Shown one piece after another: positions 22,788 through 33,531 of a stretch of DNA of 64,000 bases. The notes below the pieces were generated by a model. That model was given only the letters and a program-made list of their open reading frames with translations, did no database searches and was not told where the DNA came from. The stretch's first letter is position 1. Each line of letters begins with the position of its first letter. Origin of the DNA: Altimarinus sp041659565 (lineage in GTDB: Bacteria > Patescibacteriota > Gracilibacteria > BD1-5 > UBA6164); NCBI GenBank assembly GCA_041659565.1, contig JBAZXZ010000002.1:62001-126000 (forward strand), given 5' to 3'. The position numbers were made by a program, and so were the translations under genes.

Positions 22788-22902
22788 AATCAAGGTTTCG
22801 AAGAGTAATGAAATAAAATCCCTTAAATTCTTTTCGGGCATTTTATCCTCGGATTTTTAGTCTGGGGATTTGGAATCAAAAGTAAGGAGTAATTGAATAT
22901 AT

Positions 22903-22933
22903 AAAAAAACGATCTTTTTGGAAAAGACCGTTT
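22903..22933 (-). terminator. Terminator of the VirB6/TrbL-like gene
   Basis: On the minus strand AAACGGTCTTTT and AAAAGATCGTTT pair (one G-U) and are followed by a run of T, 16 bp after the stop codon. Confidence 0.8.
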
Positions 22934-22948
22934 CTTTGAAATATAATA

Positions 22949-25405
22949 TTATTTTTTTGTTTGTAATGGAGTTTGTGTTGTTGGTGGAGTTTGTGTTGTT
23001 GGTGGAGTTTGTGTTGTTGGTGGAGTTTGTGTTGTTGGTGGAGTTTGTGTTGTTGGTGGAGTTTGTGTTGTTGGTGGAGTTTGTGGTTGAGATGTTGAAG
23101 ATTTTTTTTCATCATTATTATCTTTTATGAATTTTTCAGTTTTCTTAGTTCAATCACTTGCTAATACTTCATATGATTTATCTAATTCATCTTTAAGCTT
23201 ATTTTTAATTTCATTTTCGTCTCCATCAAATTTAATACCTTTTACAGTCATAAGAGTTTTTATTTGATCCCATATTTCATCTACAGATACTTTTTGTAAT
23301 CACTGTAGTTTTTGTTGAGCCTTCAAGGAATCGGCAATTTCAGGTATTTCATTAATATCTATTTTATCATCTTTTGTATATTTATCTGGTAGAATATAAT
23401 TATTGATAGTTGTTTTACTATTATCAACAGGACCTTCTTTCTTAGTTCCATCAGCAGATTTATTACCTCAAATATATGATTTCACAGCACTTTCATCCTT
23501 ACCTTCCCATCAAATATTTTTACCTGGATTTTTCTTAGCAATTTCTACAAGTTGTTTAGCTAAATCATCTGGAGTTTTAACATTCTTTTTTAATTCCTCT
23601 GCTCAAGTTATTCAAGCCCTAGTCATTAAACCTGTTATATCATCAATTCTCTTAATTATATTTTCTCCATCAGTATTTTGAACTAATTTATTAATTCATT
23701 TCATTAATTCAGGAGTACCATTATCCTTAGTTTTAAGATTCTTTATTTCTAAATCAAGTTTTTTTAATGCATCTGATGAAAATAATCAAGGCATATTTTT
23801 CGACTCCCATCATTCTTTCTTCCTCATATCAATTCATGAAATTTTATTTCTAAAATCATTTGAAACCCCCTGAATTCAACTAGCACTCAATCATCAAGTT
23901 CAAGGAATAGGTATATATTTTGGTGATTCCATAGCAAATTTTCATACATCATTTCAAAATTTTTCTATAGGTTCTACAATAGATTTGGTTATACTTGCTG
24001 ACTTCAGTGCAGACATAACAGCTATCCATAGAAAAGCCAATGAGAATAACTTTATCATTATCATTCATATATTTCAAAGAAGTCAACCTAATGCTACTGA
24101 TAATTGACTATCTTTTGTATTTGTAGGGGTTCAATCACTTCAATTAATTGCACCTTTTATAGTAATATTTGTATATCATAATGCAATTTTTCAATCTGAT
24201 CAAATAAGGTTTTTATTGTTACTATCACCAAATCATGCTCATATAATAAATGTAAACATTAATCAAAATGATAATGCTGCAGCAACATATACTGGCACCA
24301 TAGCTAATTCTAGAAATTTTGTAAAATTAAATTTATTTAGACTTTCTCATATTTTTCATCATTTTCATCACAAAAAATAAGCTAAACCAAATATTGGTGA
24401 AATCATCATAAATATCCAAAGCATTATAACTCTAACAAATAATATCAAAAATAATGCTACAAGTATCAATGTATACATCAATATAAATATAATATCAAAT
24501 ATTACCTTAGCTGTTAGAGATCATAAAGTTGTTAATAATTTTAACTGGGTATCTATAACTTCTGTTGTATGTTTCACATCCATAACTCAAAAAGTATAAA
24601 TTGCCAAAACTCATCAAATATTATAATTATCTCAGTCTTTCATTAATAAAATCTCTTTTATTGTTTTTATTTGCTTTTTGTCTTTTTCACATTCAATAAA
24701 TCATCAGTTTCATGTATTATTATTAGTAGTAGTGGTTGTAGTCTTAGTAGTAGTAATATTTCATTGTAAATTTATTACCCAATCTTGACACCATTCAACT
24801 GGTTGATCCATAAGTGTATTCATACTAGGACTAGTATTTGCAGTAAATGTTTCGATTGGCCATGTATACACTGAAACCATTAAAATAGATGATAAAGATA
24901 CCATAAATTGTACTACCCACCAAGAAAAAGGTACTATAAGTACTCAAACAACAAATTTAGGTAAAGCTTTTTTAAGCAAAAACATATCTCATTCTCATTT
25001 TCATACTATATTTGCAAATGAGATTACTATAAGAATTCAAGCAAATATAAGATAAACTAAATTTGATACAAATACCCATACTTGCTTTATGTATTCTGAA
25101 ATATTAAATGCTGTACCATTTGTAATACCAGGATCTAGTAAAATAGATATTGCACCTGTTAATGCTGCTAATAAAGAGGCTGCTGCTCAAGCTAAAAATT
25201 GTACCGCACCTAAAATACTATTAACTAACTCTTTTGAATCACCTGATAATCACATATTTGCTCATGTATCAACTTTAGTAACAGCAAAAACCGTATCAAA
25301 TCAAAAATGCATAATTATAAAAACAACTCCACCAAAAAACAGAGATTTTTTGAAACCTCTTGAAGAAATTAGTGATAGTATTTTTGTTTTTATTTGTTTT
25401 AGCAT
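22949..25405 (-). CDS. VirB6/TrbL-like polytopic membrane protein with PPTTQT tail
   Basis: 818 residues. The N-terminal ~430 hold several hydrophobic helices: SLFFGGVVFIIMHFGF, AASLLAALTGAISIL, LVYLIFAGILIVISFA, VFDIIFILMYTLILVALFLIL, VRVIMLWIFMMISPIFGLAY and later Ala-rich ones. ISPIFGLAYFL and the general layout resemble TrbL/VirB6 subunits that form the inner-membrane channel of type IV secretion systems. The C-terminal ~390 residues are soluble, charged and probably cytoplasmic. They end in six repeats of QTPPTT. No other T4SS gene is in the window, so the assignment is by topology and motif and is moderate. Confidence 0.65.
22971..23078 (-). repeat. 18-bp tandem repeat, six copies
   Basis: GTTTGTGTTGTTGGTGGA repeats six times without change, plus a partial seventh. 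Read on the minus strand it encodes QTPPTT units at the end of the VirB6/TrbL-like protein. Copy-number changes keep the frame. Confidence 0.95.
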
Positions 25406-25470
25406 AGATAATTTAACTTTTATTTTTATTAAACTATCTATATTTTACTATATATTTTATAAAATAGCAA

Positions 25471-25505
25471 AAAAATAGCCCCTTTCAAAGAAAGAGTCTA
25501 TTTTT
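25471..25505 (-). terminator. Terminator of gatB
   Basis: AAAAATAG...CTATTTTT with an inner CCCTTTC/GAAAG stem. On the minus strand it follows the gatB stop by about 40 bp. A smaller hairpin GTCATT/AATGAC lies between them at 25511-25528. Confidence 0.75.
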
Positions 25506-25542
25506 AAGCTGTCATTGAATTTAATGACAATTTATTCTATAT

Positions 25543-26982
25543 TTATATTTTCTTTTTTATAATATCCGTGAAAATCTTAGGGTTTCATTTTCAAGCTGAT
25601 GCTTTCATACATTGTCCTACAAAAAATCAAAATAAATTTTCTTTTCATGATTTGTATTCTGCAATTTGATCTCCTAATTTTGATAGTACTTCATCTACTA
25701 TTTTTTCTAGAGCATCAGTATCATTTTTTTGTCTAAGTCATAATTTATCTACTATTTCATCTGCTTTTCCTCAGGCTTTAAATAATTCTTCTACAACTAT
25801 CTTACTATTTGTTGATGATAATTCATCTTTATTTACTAGACTTATTACATTTGCAAGTTCTTTAGCTTCAAATCTCAAATCACAAATTCATCATACATCT
25901 TTACAATCATTTAGTAAAGCTAGAAGTATAGTTGTTATATAACTACATGATTTTTTAGGATCACCAGTTAAAGCTACCATTTCTTCAAAATATTCTGAAA
26001 GTTCTTTATCTGCTGTCAAAATCCTAGAATCATCTTCTCATAATTTATAATCATTTAAATATCTAATCCTTTTTAATACTGGTAATTCTCATAATTCTTT
26101 TTTTAAATTTTCTATATATTCATCATCAAGTTCAATTGGTAATAAATCTGGTTCTGGAAAATATCTATAATCCATAGCATCTTCTTTGCTTCTTTGAGTT
26201 GTACTAATTCATTTATCATCATCCCATCATCTTGTCTCTTGTTCTATAACTCATCAATTATCCAAAATCCTAACTTGTCTTAGAAATTCATTATCTATGG
26301 CTCTACCTATAGAAGAAAATGAGTTTAGGTTTTTAAGTTCTGCTCTAGTACCAAGTTTAGTATCTCAAACTGGTCTAATTGATACATTTACATCACATCT
26401 CAATTGTCATTTATCCATATCGGCATCAGAAACTTCACCAAATCTAAACATTTTTTGAAGTTCTTTAAGGAATTCCATAACTTCTTCTTTATCTCTAAAA
26501 ACTGGATCAGTAACTATTTCCATAAGTGGACTTCAGGCTCTGTTATAATCGCAAAGTGTTTGTCAACCTGAATGAATAAGTTTTCAAGCATCATTTTCTA
26601 GGTGCATATGATGAATCCCAAACTCTCTAATTTCCCCATTAATCATTACTTTTACAACTCAGGCTCAAGTAATTGGTTCATACATCTGTGTTATCTGAAA
26701 ACTATTTGGTAAATCAGGGTAAAAATAACTTTTTCTATCAAATCTAGATACTTTATTTATTTCACAATTCATAAGTAATCAAGCTTTAACACTTAATCTA
26801 ACTACTTCACTATTCAAGCTTGGGAGCATTCCTGGAAATCACATACAAACAGGACATACATTTATATTTGGTTCTAGTGCTAAATCCACAGCATTTTTAC
26901 AATTACAAAAAAACTTTGTTTCAGATTTAACTCTTACATGTATTTCAAGTCATATGACTTTTTCATAATTTTCGATTGGCAT
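25543..26982 (-). CDS. gatB: Aspartyl/glutamyl-tRNA amidotransferase subunit B
   Basis: 479 residues, standard for GatB. Motifs: VIGLEIHVRVKSETKFFC near the N-terminus, CPVCMGFPGMLP (zinc site), SYFYPDLPNSFQITQ, the DAGKLIH segment, DYNRAGSPLMEIVTDP, RCDVNVSIRP, ELKNLNSF, EDAMDYRYFPEPDLLP, and a C-terminal tail ending NPKIFTDIIKKK. GatB is the kinase/tRNA-binding subunit that helps turn Glu-tRNA(Gln) into Gln-tRNA(Gln). gatA and gatC are not in the window. The start ATG follows a good promoter at 27034-27061. Confidence 0.97.
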
Positions 26983-27033
26983 AAGATTAATGATTAGATA
27001 ATAGTACTTAAGTATTAGTAATTAATAAAATAG

Positions 27034-27061
27034 AGTATAATTTTTTTTCTTAAAAACTCAA
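27034..27061 (-). promoter_or_regulatory. gatB promoter
   Basis: On the minus strand TTGAGT, 16 bp, TATACT. Its -35 element is one base from the -35 of the opposite promoter at 27063. Confidence 0.6.
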
Positions 27062-27062
27062 C

Positions 27063-27090
27063 TTGATTTTCAAAAATTAAATGATAAAAT
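27063..27090 (+). promoter_or_regulatory. Promoter of the HPF-like gene
   Basis: TTGATT, 16 bp, TAAAAT, 86 bp upstream of the ATG at 27176. It lies back to back with the gatB promoter. Confidence 0.6.
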
Positions 27091-27175
27091 GTTTTTGCAA
27101 AAATTTAAAGATTTATGTTAAAGCCTTAAAAAACTAAAATCTTTGAAAATATTTTATATCTTCTAAAAGACAAAA

Positions 27176-27484
27176 ATGGATTTACAAGTAAATGTAAACT
27201 TATGTGATGAACTTAAAGCATCTAAAGAAGTTATTGAAAAATTAGTTGATGAAAATGTATCAATAAAACTTGATACCTACCTAAACAAATTTAAAAAAGA
27301 AGATTCTATATGAGTTTTGAAAATTACAATAAATAAAAATAAAAAATGACTTTTTGACTGAAATATAAATGCTTCTTTCGATTGAGAAACTCACAGATCA
27401 GAAAGAGAAGATTTTAAAAATTTAGATGATTTAATTAATCATTTATTTGATCATATAAAGGAACAATTAAGTGATAAAAAATAG
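27176..27484 (+). CDS. HPF/RaiA-like ribosome-associated protein
   Basis: 102 residues. Strand-helix pattern and the segments VSIKLDTYLNKFKKED, KKGLFDGNINASFDGETHRSERE and NLDDLINHLFDHIKEQL match the short hibernation-promoting-factor or ribosome-modulation fold: an acidic HLFDHIKEQL final helix and a two-strand sheet. Such proteins bind the 30S decoding region and store ribosomes as inactive dimers or 70S. It is divergent from gatB. A strong terminator follows. Confidence 0.75.
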
Positions 27485-27509
27485 TATGGAAATTTCCATA
27501 CTATTTTTT
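27476..27509. terminator. Terminator after the HPF-like gene
   Basis: A perfect palindrome AAAAAATAGTATGGAAA / TTTCCATACTATTTTTT with T-run, located between convergent genes. Confidence 0.9.
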
Positions 27510-27521
27510 TTATTTATTTTT

Positions 27522-28844
27522 TTACTTTAATTCATCAATTGTTTTAAATTTAATTGGAGTTTTTATTTTTAGTGTTTCTGTTTTTGTTCTTTTGTTATCA
27601 GATGTAAGTTTTAATTTTATATAATCTTTATTTGAAATATAAATATCAAAGTTCATTTCCTTATTATAATTATAGATATCTCCATAATATTTGAAATTTA
27701 AGTTAGACTTAATTATATTATCAGTATTTTCTTTCTTTTCTTGTTTTATCCAAGTAGTATATCAACTTATTGATTCTTCTCTACCTAATACACCTTGAGT
27801 AATTCATTTTTTGTATACTTCTCAATTTTCCATACATGCTGACAAAGTATAAATCTGATTATCATTTCATTTATTATCCGTTCAAACTGCATAATTATAA
27901 CCAAATTTACATCAATTAATTTCTGTGTTTTTTAAAGGATCTTCAGGAATACTATATATATAATCTTTAAGTTCATCAAAATCTTCAATATTTGGATAAG
28001 TTTCATTATCTTGATAATACTGTTCAATTGCTGATTGCAGAGATGCAATATCAGATTTTCTTTTTGCATCTCTAATACTACTTGTTTGCATATTAAAAAT
28101 ATTTTTCAAACTAATCTGATTATTTAATTCAAAAATGTCTTTATCATATTTTCATGTTGTTGCAATATTTAATATTTCTTCATTATTGTCATATACTTTT
28201 GTTGTTCAAGTTATAATATTATTGATTAATTTTAATTTTAATAAAAATATATCTTGTTTTTTTATAGCATCTTTTCAAGAAGCTTCAAAATTAAATCAAT
28301 TTACTTTATGTTCCTTTATTGTTCAAGTTAAGCTTCATTTATAAACATAATTTCACTCAAAAACTTTACCAGAATATAAATCATATCAATCCTTTTTAGA
28401 ATCAAAATTTCATTTAAAAGAACTGTTTTCAAGTTTAAAACTAGTATTTAGATTTCTAGGAAAATTTCAGACATAATCTATTTTTGAGAAATAATTATCT
28501 TTATCTAATAATGATTTAAACGATAAATCAATATCATCAGATTTAGCATTAAATAATATATCTAATTTCTTTCAGTTAATAAAACTCAATTCAATGAATT
28601 CTCAAGCATATTTTTCATCTTTTGGTGTAACTTTTAGATTAAAATCTACAATTTTTGATTCAGAATAATCTAATTTAGCATTTAAGGTTACTTGAGAATT
28701 TTCAGCTAAATCAAATCATATAGTATTTATTTTTTTTCATAAGGTAATATATAAATCTCATTTACTTACTATTTCTTTTACCATAGAAGAGTATTCACTA
28801 TCACCACAATTTAGGTTTCATATTCATTTAAATTTAGGTTTCAT
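27522..28844 (-). pseudogene. 3' half of split surface gene, with pseudopilin-like domain
   Basis: This frame continues the gene that starts at 29992, but a 23-bp tandem duplication (28808-28853) puts it out of phase. The duplication supplies an in-frame ATG at 28844, so a 440-residue product could still be made by re-initiation. The first 200 residues are polar and beta-rich. Then comes a type II pseudopilin-like unit without its hydrophobic helix: QTSSIRDAKRKSDIASLQSA, IEQYYQDNETYP, YSIPEDPLKN and YTLSACMENG. This matches the soluble headpiece of T2SS/T4P pseudopilins (RDAxRKxDI...LExYYxDNGxYP). The role of the headpiece in a larger exported protein is unknown. Confidence 0.7.
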
Positions 28845-28853
28845 ATTCATTTA
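28808..28853. repeat. 23-bp tandem duplication that breaks a gene
   Basis: AATTTAGGTTTCATATTCATTTA occurs twice, at 28808-28830 and 28831-28853. Because 23 is not a multiple of three, the reading frames on the two sides differ. Removing one copy joins them into one 815-residue frame. Confidence 0.95.
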
Positions 28854-29992
28854 AATTTATATTGCATAGACATAATTGTATCACAAGCTTCTTTTGAAGG
28901 GATTATTAAATATTTATTTCAAACCTTTTTATAAACCTTAAACATTGAAGTTTTTAAAACATCTTGTCATTTGCTATACAAAGAATTTATATCTGAAATT
29001 TTGAAATTTTTATATAAATTTAATACATATTGAGTTTCTTTTTCACCAGCATTTCATCAATTATCATCTTGTTTCATTTTAAAATACTCATTATTAGATG
29101 CTAAGAATTTTAATCTTTTTAAGCCTTTTTCAATTTCTCATGTATTATCAATTTTCTCAATTCAAGAATATTTTAATTTATTCATTAACAAATAGATATT
29201 TGAATCTTTTGTAATAAAATCTACAAAAGAACTAAACTGAATGTTAAATGATTTTTTTCAGATTAAACTAGCTTCAATTAACAAATCCACTTGAGATTGT
29301 AATTCACTGTCAAACTTTTCATTATTTATCTTGTAATTTGGCATATTAAAACTAACTTTTCAACTTCAAAAGTTGGTTGAATTTCATTCAAGATCAAATT
29401 TTATATTTCAATTATCCTCATAATTTAGATTATCATTTATATTGCTTAATATTTTTTCAGCAATACTTTTACTATTATCAAGTAAAGTTAATTGAAGTTT
29501 AACTATTTCATCTTCAACTTTTTTTAATTCTTCTTTACTAATTCAAGGGTTATTCATCGAACTAATTACATTATTGTATTTATCATCTTCTATTTGAATA
29601 ATTCTTTTTTTGATTTTCAAATTAATCAATTTATATATTTCAAAACTTATATTATCTGAACTTCATAAGTTTCTATTATTTATATTTTTTTGATTATTTA
29701 ATTCTGTCATTACATCAAGAGTTTCTGTATTTTGTGCAGAATTTATTATATTTTCAATTGTACCTAATTTTGATAAGTATAAAGCTCATCATTCAATTTT
29801 TTTGATTTTTGATTGAGATATAATAATTTGTTTATTTAATTCTCAAATAGTATTATAATTAATATTTTCATTATCTCATCTATCTCATCAAACATTTGGT
29901 CCAACTTTTCCCATATCAAAGTTTATTGCAGCAAATACAGAGTTATTAATAAACAATGTTATTATAATTATCGAAATTATTTTTTTTAGCAT
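28811..29992 (-). CDS. 5' half of split exported protein (393 aa)
   Basis: It starts with a signal peptide (KKIISIIIITLFINNSVFA), followed by a Gly/Asn-rich segment and long helical stretches (IGELNKQIIISQSKIKKIE, LKKVEDEIVKLQLTLLDNSK) that suggest coiled coil. The frame ends at TAA inside the 23-bp duplication, where the parent frame would have continued into the 3' part. No known domain is recognised in this half. It is preceded by a promoter at 30026-30054. Probably an exported surface protein inactivated or made phase-variable by the duplication. Confidence 0.7.
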
Positions 29993-30025
29993 AATAAATA
30001 TATTTTAAATTTTAAAAACTATTAA

Positions 30026-30054
30026 ATTATACCTTAAAAAAATAAAAAAAACAA
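30026..30054 (-). promoter_or_regulatory. Promoter of the split exported-protein gene
   Basis: On the minus strand TTGTTT, 17 bp, TATAAT, 34 bp upstream of the start codon. Confidence 0.55.
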
Positions 30055-30088
30055 ATTTCTGCAATCTATTAAAAATTTATATAGATTT

Positions 30089-31234
30089 TTATATAATTTC
30101 TTTAATTATATAATCAATTAAAACTACTCAATTGTCTAATAAAACTAATTTATCTTGTCTAAAATCAAGCAAATTTTGTTTTATAAAATAATTAATTTTT
30201 TCTTGATTTAATTTTTTATAAATTTCTGGTTCTAATCAAGCAGTTCTAAGACCAAACATAATTTTTTCTAGAAACAAATCATCTTTTGACAATATTTCTT
30301 CATAATCCAATTTTCAAGAATAATAATCATTAAATTTATTTGAATAAGCATATCTAACTCAATCTAAAAATCAATGTGCTCAAAGTCATAATGCTAACAT
30401 ATTTTCATGATTCCAATAAGCTTTATTATGTTTACAATCAAATCATTTTTTAGCAAAGTTTGATAGCTCATATCTATTAAATCATTTTTCTTCAAGATAA
30501 TTTTTACAAAGCAAATATTCTTCCAAAAAATCTTCTTCCTTAATACTTAAATCCTGCCATTTTTCTGGATAATCATAATATTCTTCTAGCATATAAAGCG
30601 ATATATGATTTATAAAATCATATTTTTCAATAATAAATTTCAAATCTTGTAATAATTCTCATTTTTTTACATAAGGAAGTCAGATGATGAAGTCTATACT
30701 TATTGTTAAAGATATATTTCCACTTGAGACCGGTCTCTTTTTAGAAGACGGATCTCTTTTTATGATATCTAACTTTTTTAGAATTTCTTCTTTGGCTGGC
30801 CTTCAAATTTCTTTTAGTGATTGATTATTTAAAGTTTGTATTCATATACTTAGCCTATTAATTCATATTTTTTTCCATATAATTAAATTTTCTTCTGTAA
30901 TATTATTAATAGTAGTTTCTAAAGTTATTTCTATATCTTTTTCAAAACCAAATCTATTTTTTAAAGCTAAAATAATTTTTTCTAATTGACTATTACTTAA
31001 ACTAGTTGGAGTTCATCATCAAAAGTAGATGGAATTAAGAGTTTTCTGTGATTCACTATTTTGTCATTGCGATATTGCCAGAGTACAGGGAGTATGAAGC
31101 ACCCCATTTTCAATATTTTTCACTAAATAATCAACATAAATTTCTTTATCTAAGTCTGGTTTTCATGCAAAAGTAGAAAATCTACAATATCTACATCTGC
31201 TTTGACAAAATGGAATATGAATATAACAAAACAA
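30089..31234 (-). CDS. hemW: HemW-like radical SAM protein (coproporphyrinogen oxidase-like)
   Basis: 381 residues with an inferred TTG start, since a stop lies four codons upstream and no ATG fits. The radical SAM cluster site YIHIPFCQSRCRYC (Cys 10, 14, 17) is followed by IYFGGGTPTSL, IETLE-like ITLETTINN, RLSIGIQTLN and DFIIGLPYVKKGE. HemW proteins bind heme or act in its trafficking. A true coproporphyrinogen oxidase role is unlikely without heme genes. The span from the cluster to GGGTP is about 13 residues longer than in E. coli HemW because a dispersed repeat (31070-31106) is inserted in frame. Confidence 0.85.
31070..31106. repeat. In-frame dispersed repeat inside hemW
   Basis: TTGTCATTGCGATATTGCCA then GAGTACAGGGAGTATGAAGC closely resembles the widespread GTCATTGCGAG...GAGTACAGGGAGTACGAAGCAATC repeat type. 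It is translated in frame and adds roughly residues 43-55 of HemW. Confidence 0.6.
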
Positions 31235-31276
31235 AATAATTAACAGTTAATAATTAATAATGATAATATATGATTT

Positions 31277-32653
31277 TTATTTTTCACAATCAACAGAAAG
31301 ATCTTCTAAGTTATAAGTTTTCTTATATTTACACATAATAATTTTTTGGGCTTTTTTAAATTTTTCTAAGTAACCATAATCATCTTTTACCATATTTTTA
31401 AGCTCTTCATCGTATGAAATTTCTATTCCCTTATCAAAAGATGACAATAATGAATCATCTCAACCTTTATAAAAATCCGATAATGTTAAATTATATGAAG
31501 GATGAATTTTTTCTCATAATTTATCTTGTTCTAAAGTTACAATAGCAGGTAAAAGATAAGTAAATTGATCCAAAAATGATTTTGCTCATTCTTCACTTGA
31601 TAAATATGTCAAAAAGTCAAAAGCCAATTTTTCATCTTTTGTACTTTTATTTACTACAAAATAACTATATTTAACAAGTGTTTTTCATTTTCAAGAAAAA
31701 TAATGAGGAAATGGCTCAGCAAATAGATAAGCACTATTAAATCAAGCTTCATCTAAAGCATTTATCATACTAGGATAACCAACCAACATAGCCTCATTTC
31801 ATTCACTAAATAATTCCAAATTTGTCTTTCAAGAATTTTCTCCATCATAATATTGTGTTTCTGTAGGATTATCGCTTGAACTAGGGGATTTTACCTGATT
31901 AAAATAAGTTTGATAACTTCAAAATGCTTCATTTACTCATACATCTTTTACTTCATCTAATGTAATAGGAGAAGATTCTGAAAACATGAAAAATTGAGTC
32001 ATAACATCACTATTATTATCTATACTAGAGTTCATAATTCACAAAGGAACTATATCTGGATTTCTCTCTTTTAAATAATCAATAAAATTTCCTACTCAAG
32101 CCCAAGATCATAAATCACTTGCTTTTACATTGAATTTTCTATTATAAAAAATACCTAAAGTCTCGTATCATACAGGAATTCCCTTAACAAATTCAATTTT
32201 TTTACCATTTTCATCTGTTGTTTCTTTTAATAAATTATCAACAAAAAAAGTTTTGTAATTTTTTCTAAAATCATTTGGATTTACTGCATTTGGATTTATT
32301 CATAATACATTATTTTCTAAATATGAATTTTCAAAATTATTTAAAAGAAAGATATCAGGTGATTTTCATGATATAATTGATGCCATTAAAGTTTCTTTAT
32401 AATCAGCATAATTTGCAAAGTTCTCAACTATAATATTTTTACTTTCATAATTTTTTGCTTTGCTTTTAAATCATTTTACTACTTCATCTAATTTTGTCTT
32501 ATCTAAGCCATAAGTCCATATAACAAAATCTCCTGCCGTTTTAGATTTATTTGCATTGTTTTTTGATGATGAATTCATAAGAAAAACTCCCCAAAAAACT
32601 AATATCAAAATAATAATTCATATTATTGCAAAAATAATTTTATTTTTATTCAT
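31277..32653 (-). CDS. Extracellular solute-binding protein, family 1-like
   Basis: 458 residues, anchored by one N-terminal helix (IIFAIIGIIILILVFWGVFL). The mature part has the layout of sugar-binding ABC components: FVIWTYGLDKTKLDEVVKGF, MASIISGKSPDIFLLNN, FVKGIPVGYETLGIFYNRK, AMLVGYPSMINALDEA, and KYSYFVVNKSTKDEKLAFDFLTYL. There is no lipobox cysteine, so it is membrane-tethered instead. No permease or ATPase gene is adjacent, which leaves the transport partner open. It ends 42 bp before the hemW start, so the two may share a transcript. Confidence 0.8.
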
Positions 32654-32743
32654 TGTAAAAAAGTGAAAATATAAAAAAGTGCGGAAATTTAAAAGTAATA
32701 AATATCTAATTATTTTATACTTTTAAATTTTTAATCTTTTATC

Positions 32744-33061
32744 TTATTTATTTGAAGTTAGATGCATATGTATGTGCATAACTTCTTGTCATCATTCTTT
32801 TCAAACATTGAAGTGCAATTGGTAAGCATTTGTTAATCCCAGATTATCTGCTACCTTTTTAGCAACAAAAAACATTTCAGCAGCTAAACTTCTATCTTCT
32901 TCTACTAAATTATCTATTGTAAGTATTTCTTTTTTAGGAATAATAAGCAAATGTGTTTTTGCTTTTGGGTTTATATCTCTTATAACTATCATATTATCTT
33001 GTTCATAAACAATATCACTAGGAATTTCTCTATTTATTATTTTTGTAAAAATTGAACTCAT
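32744..33061 (-). CDS. HIT-family nucleotide hydrolase
   Basis: 105 residues. SSIFTKIINREIPSDIVYEQ, IRDINPKAKTHLLIIPKK, then QLHFNVGKEGGQEVMHIHMHL give a complete HIT domain. The HxHxH triad at the end (HIHMH) carries the nucleophile histidine. These Hint-like enzymes split AMP from adenylated substrates. Two glycines in GKEGGQ are TGA, which truncates the protein under the standard code. It lies between the solute-binding protein and a small membrane protein on the same strand. Confidence 0.95.
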
Positions 33062-33084
33062 AAAATTTACGGTTAAAGATTATT

Positions 33085-33342
33085 TTAATAACTTGTTTCT
33101 TTAATAATGTGATTTTTTACTACATTTACTTCTGCTTTTTTATCCAGAATATCTGAATTGTAAAAAATAAGTATATATCCAATTATAGTCATAATAGCAA
33201 AAAATCAAAACAACAATTTAATAAACAAACTTATATTTTGACTGAAATTTTTAAATTTAAGTGAATGTATAGTTATTATAGCATATACTCACCAAATTAT
33301 CATTACTGAGAAAGTATAAATTCATAAATATATATAAAACAT
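33085..33342 (-). CDS. Small two-helix membrane protein (85 aa)
   Basis: Two hydrophobic segments: YIYLGIYTFSVMIIWGVYAIITI (residues 3-25) and LFIKLLFGFFAIMTIIGYILIFY (about 41-63), joined by a polar loop and ending in a charged tail (DKKAEVNVVKNHIIKE). No family is recognised. It lies 23 bp upstream of the HIT gene and is likely cotranscribed. Confidence 0.65.
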
Positions 33343-33401
33343 AGGAAAAAAAATTAATAATTATTAATTACATACAGTCAATTATATTTTTTTATTTTTT
33401 T

Positions 33402-33430
33402 TTGCAAATTTTTACATTATATATTAGAAT
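33402..33430 (+). promoter_or_regulatory. Promoter of the 33532 gene
   Basis: TTGCAA, 17 bp, TAGAAT, about 100 bp upstream of the ATG. Confidence 0.45.
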
Positions 33431-33531
33431 ATACATAAGTAGAAAGTTTAAAGTAAAAAATGAAAATCATATGGATTTTTAAATAAATTATACTGTTAAG
33501 CATATTACTTATAACTCTTAATACAAAAATT

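Noticed and set aside
22918..23130. Plus-strand open frame with repeated VEFVLL units
   Set aside because: It is the reverse complement of the PPTTQT tail of the minus-strand membrane protein. The repeat simply stays open in several frames.
23403..25478. Plus-strand frames of 92 and 129 codons
   Set aside because: Both are antisense to the VirB6/TrbL-like gene. The minus-strand frame is open for 818 codons with membrane helices and a matching terminator.
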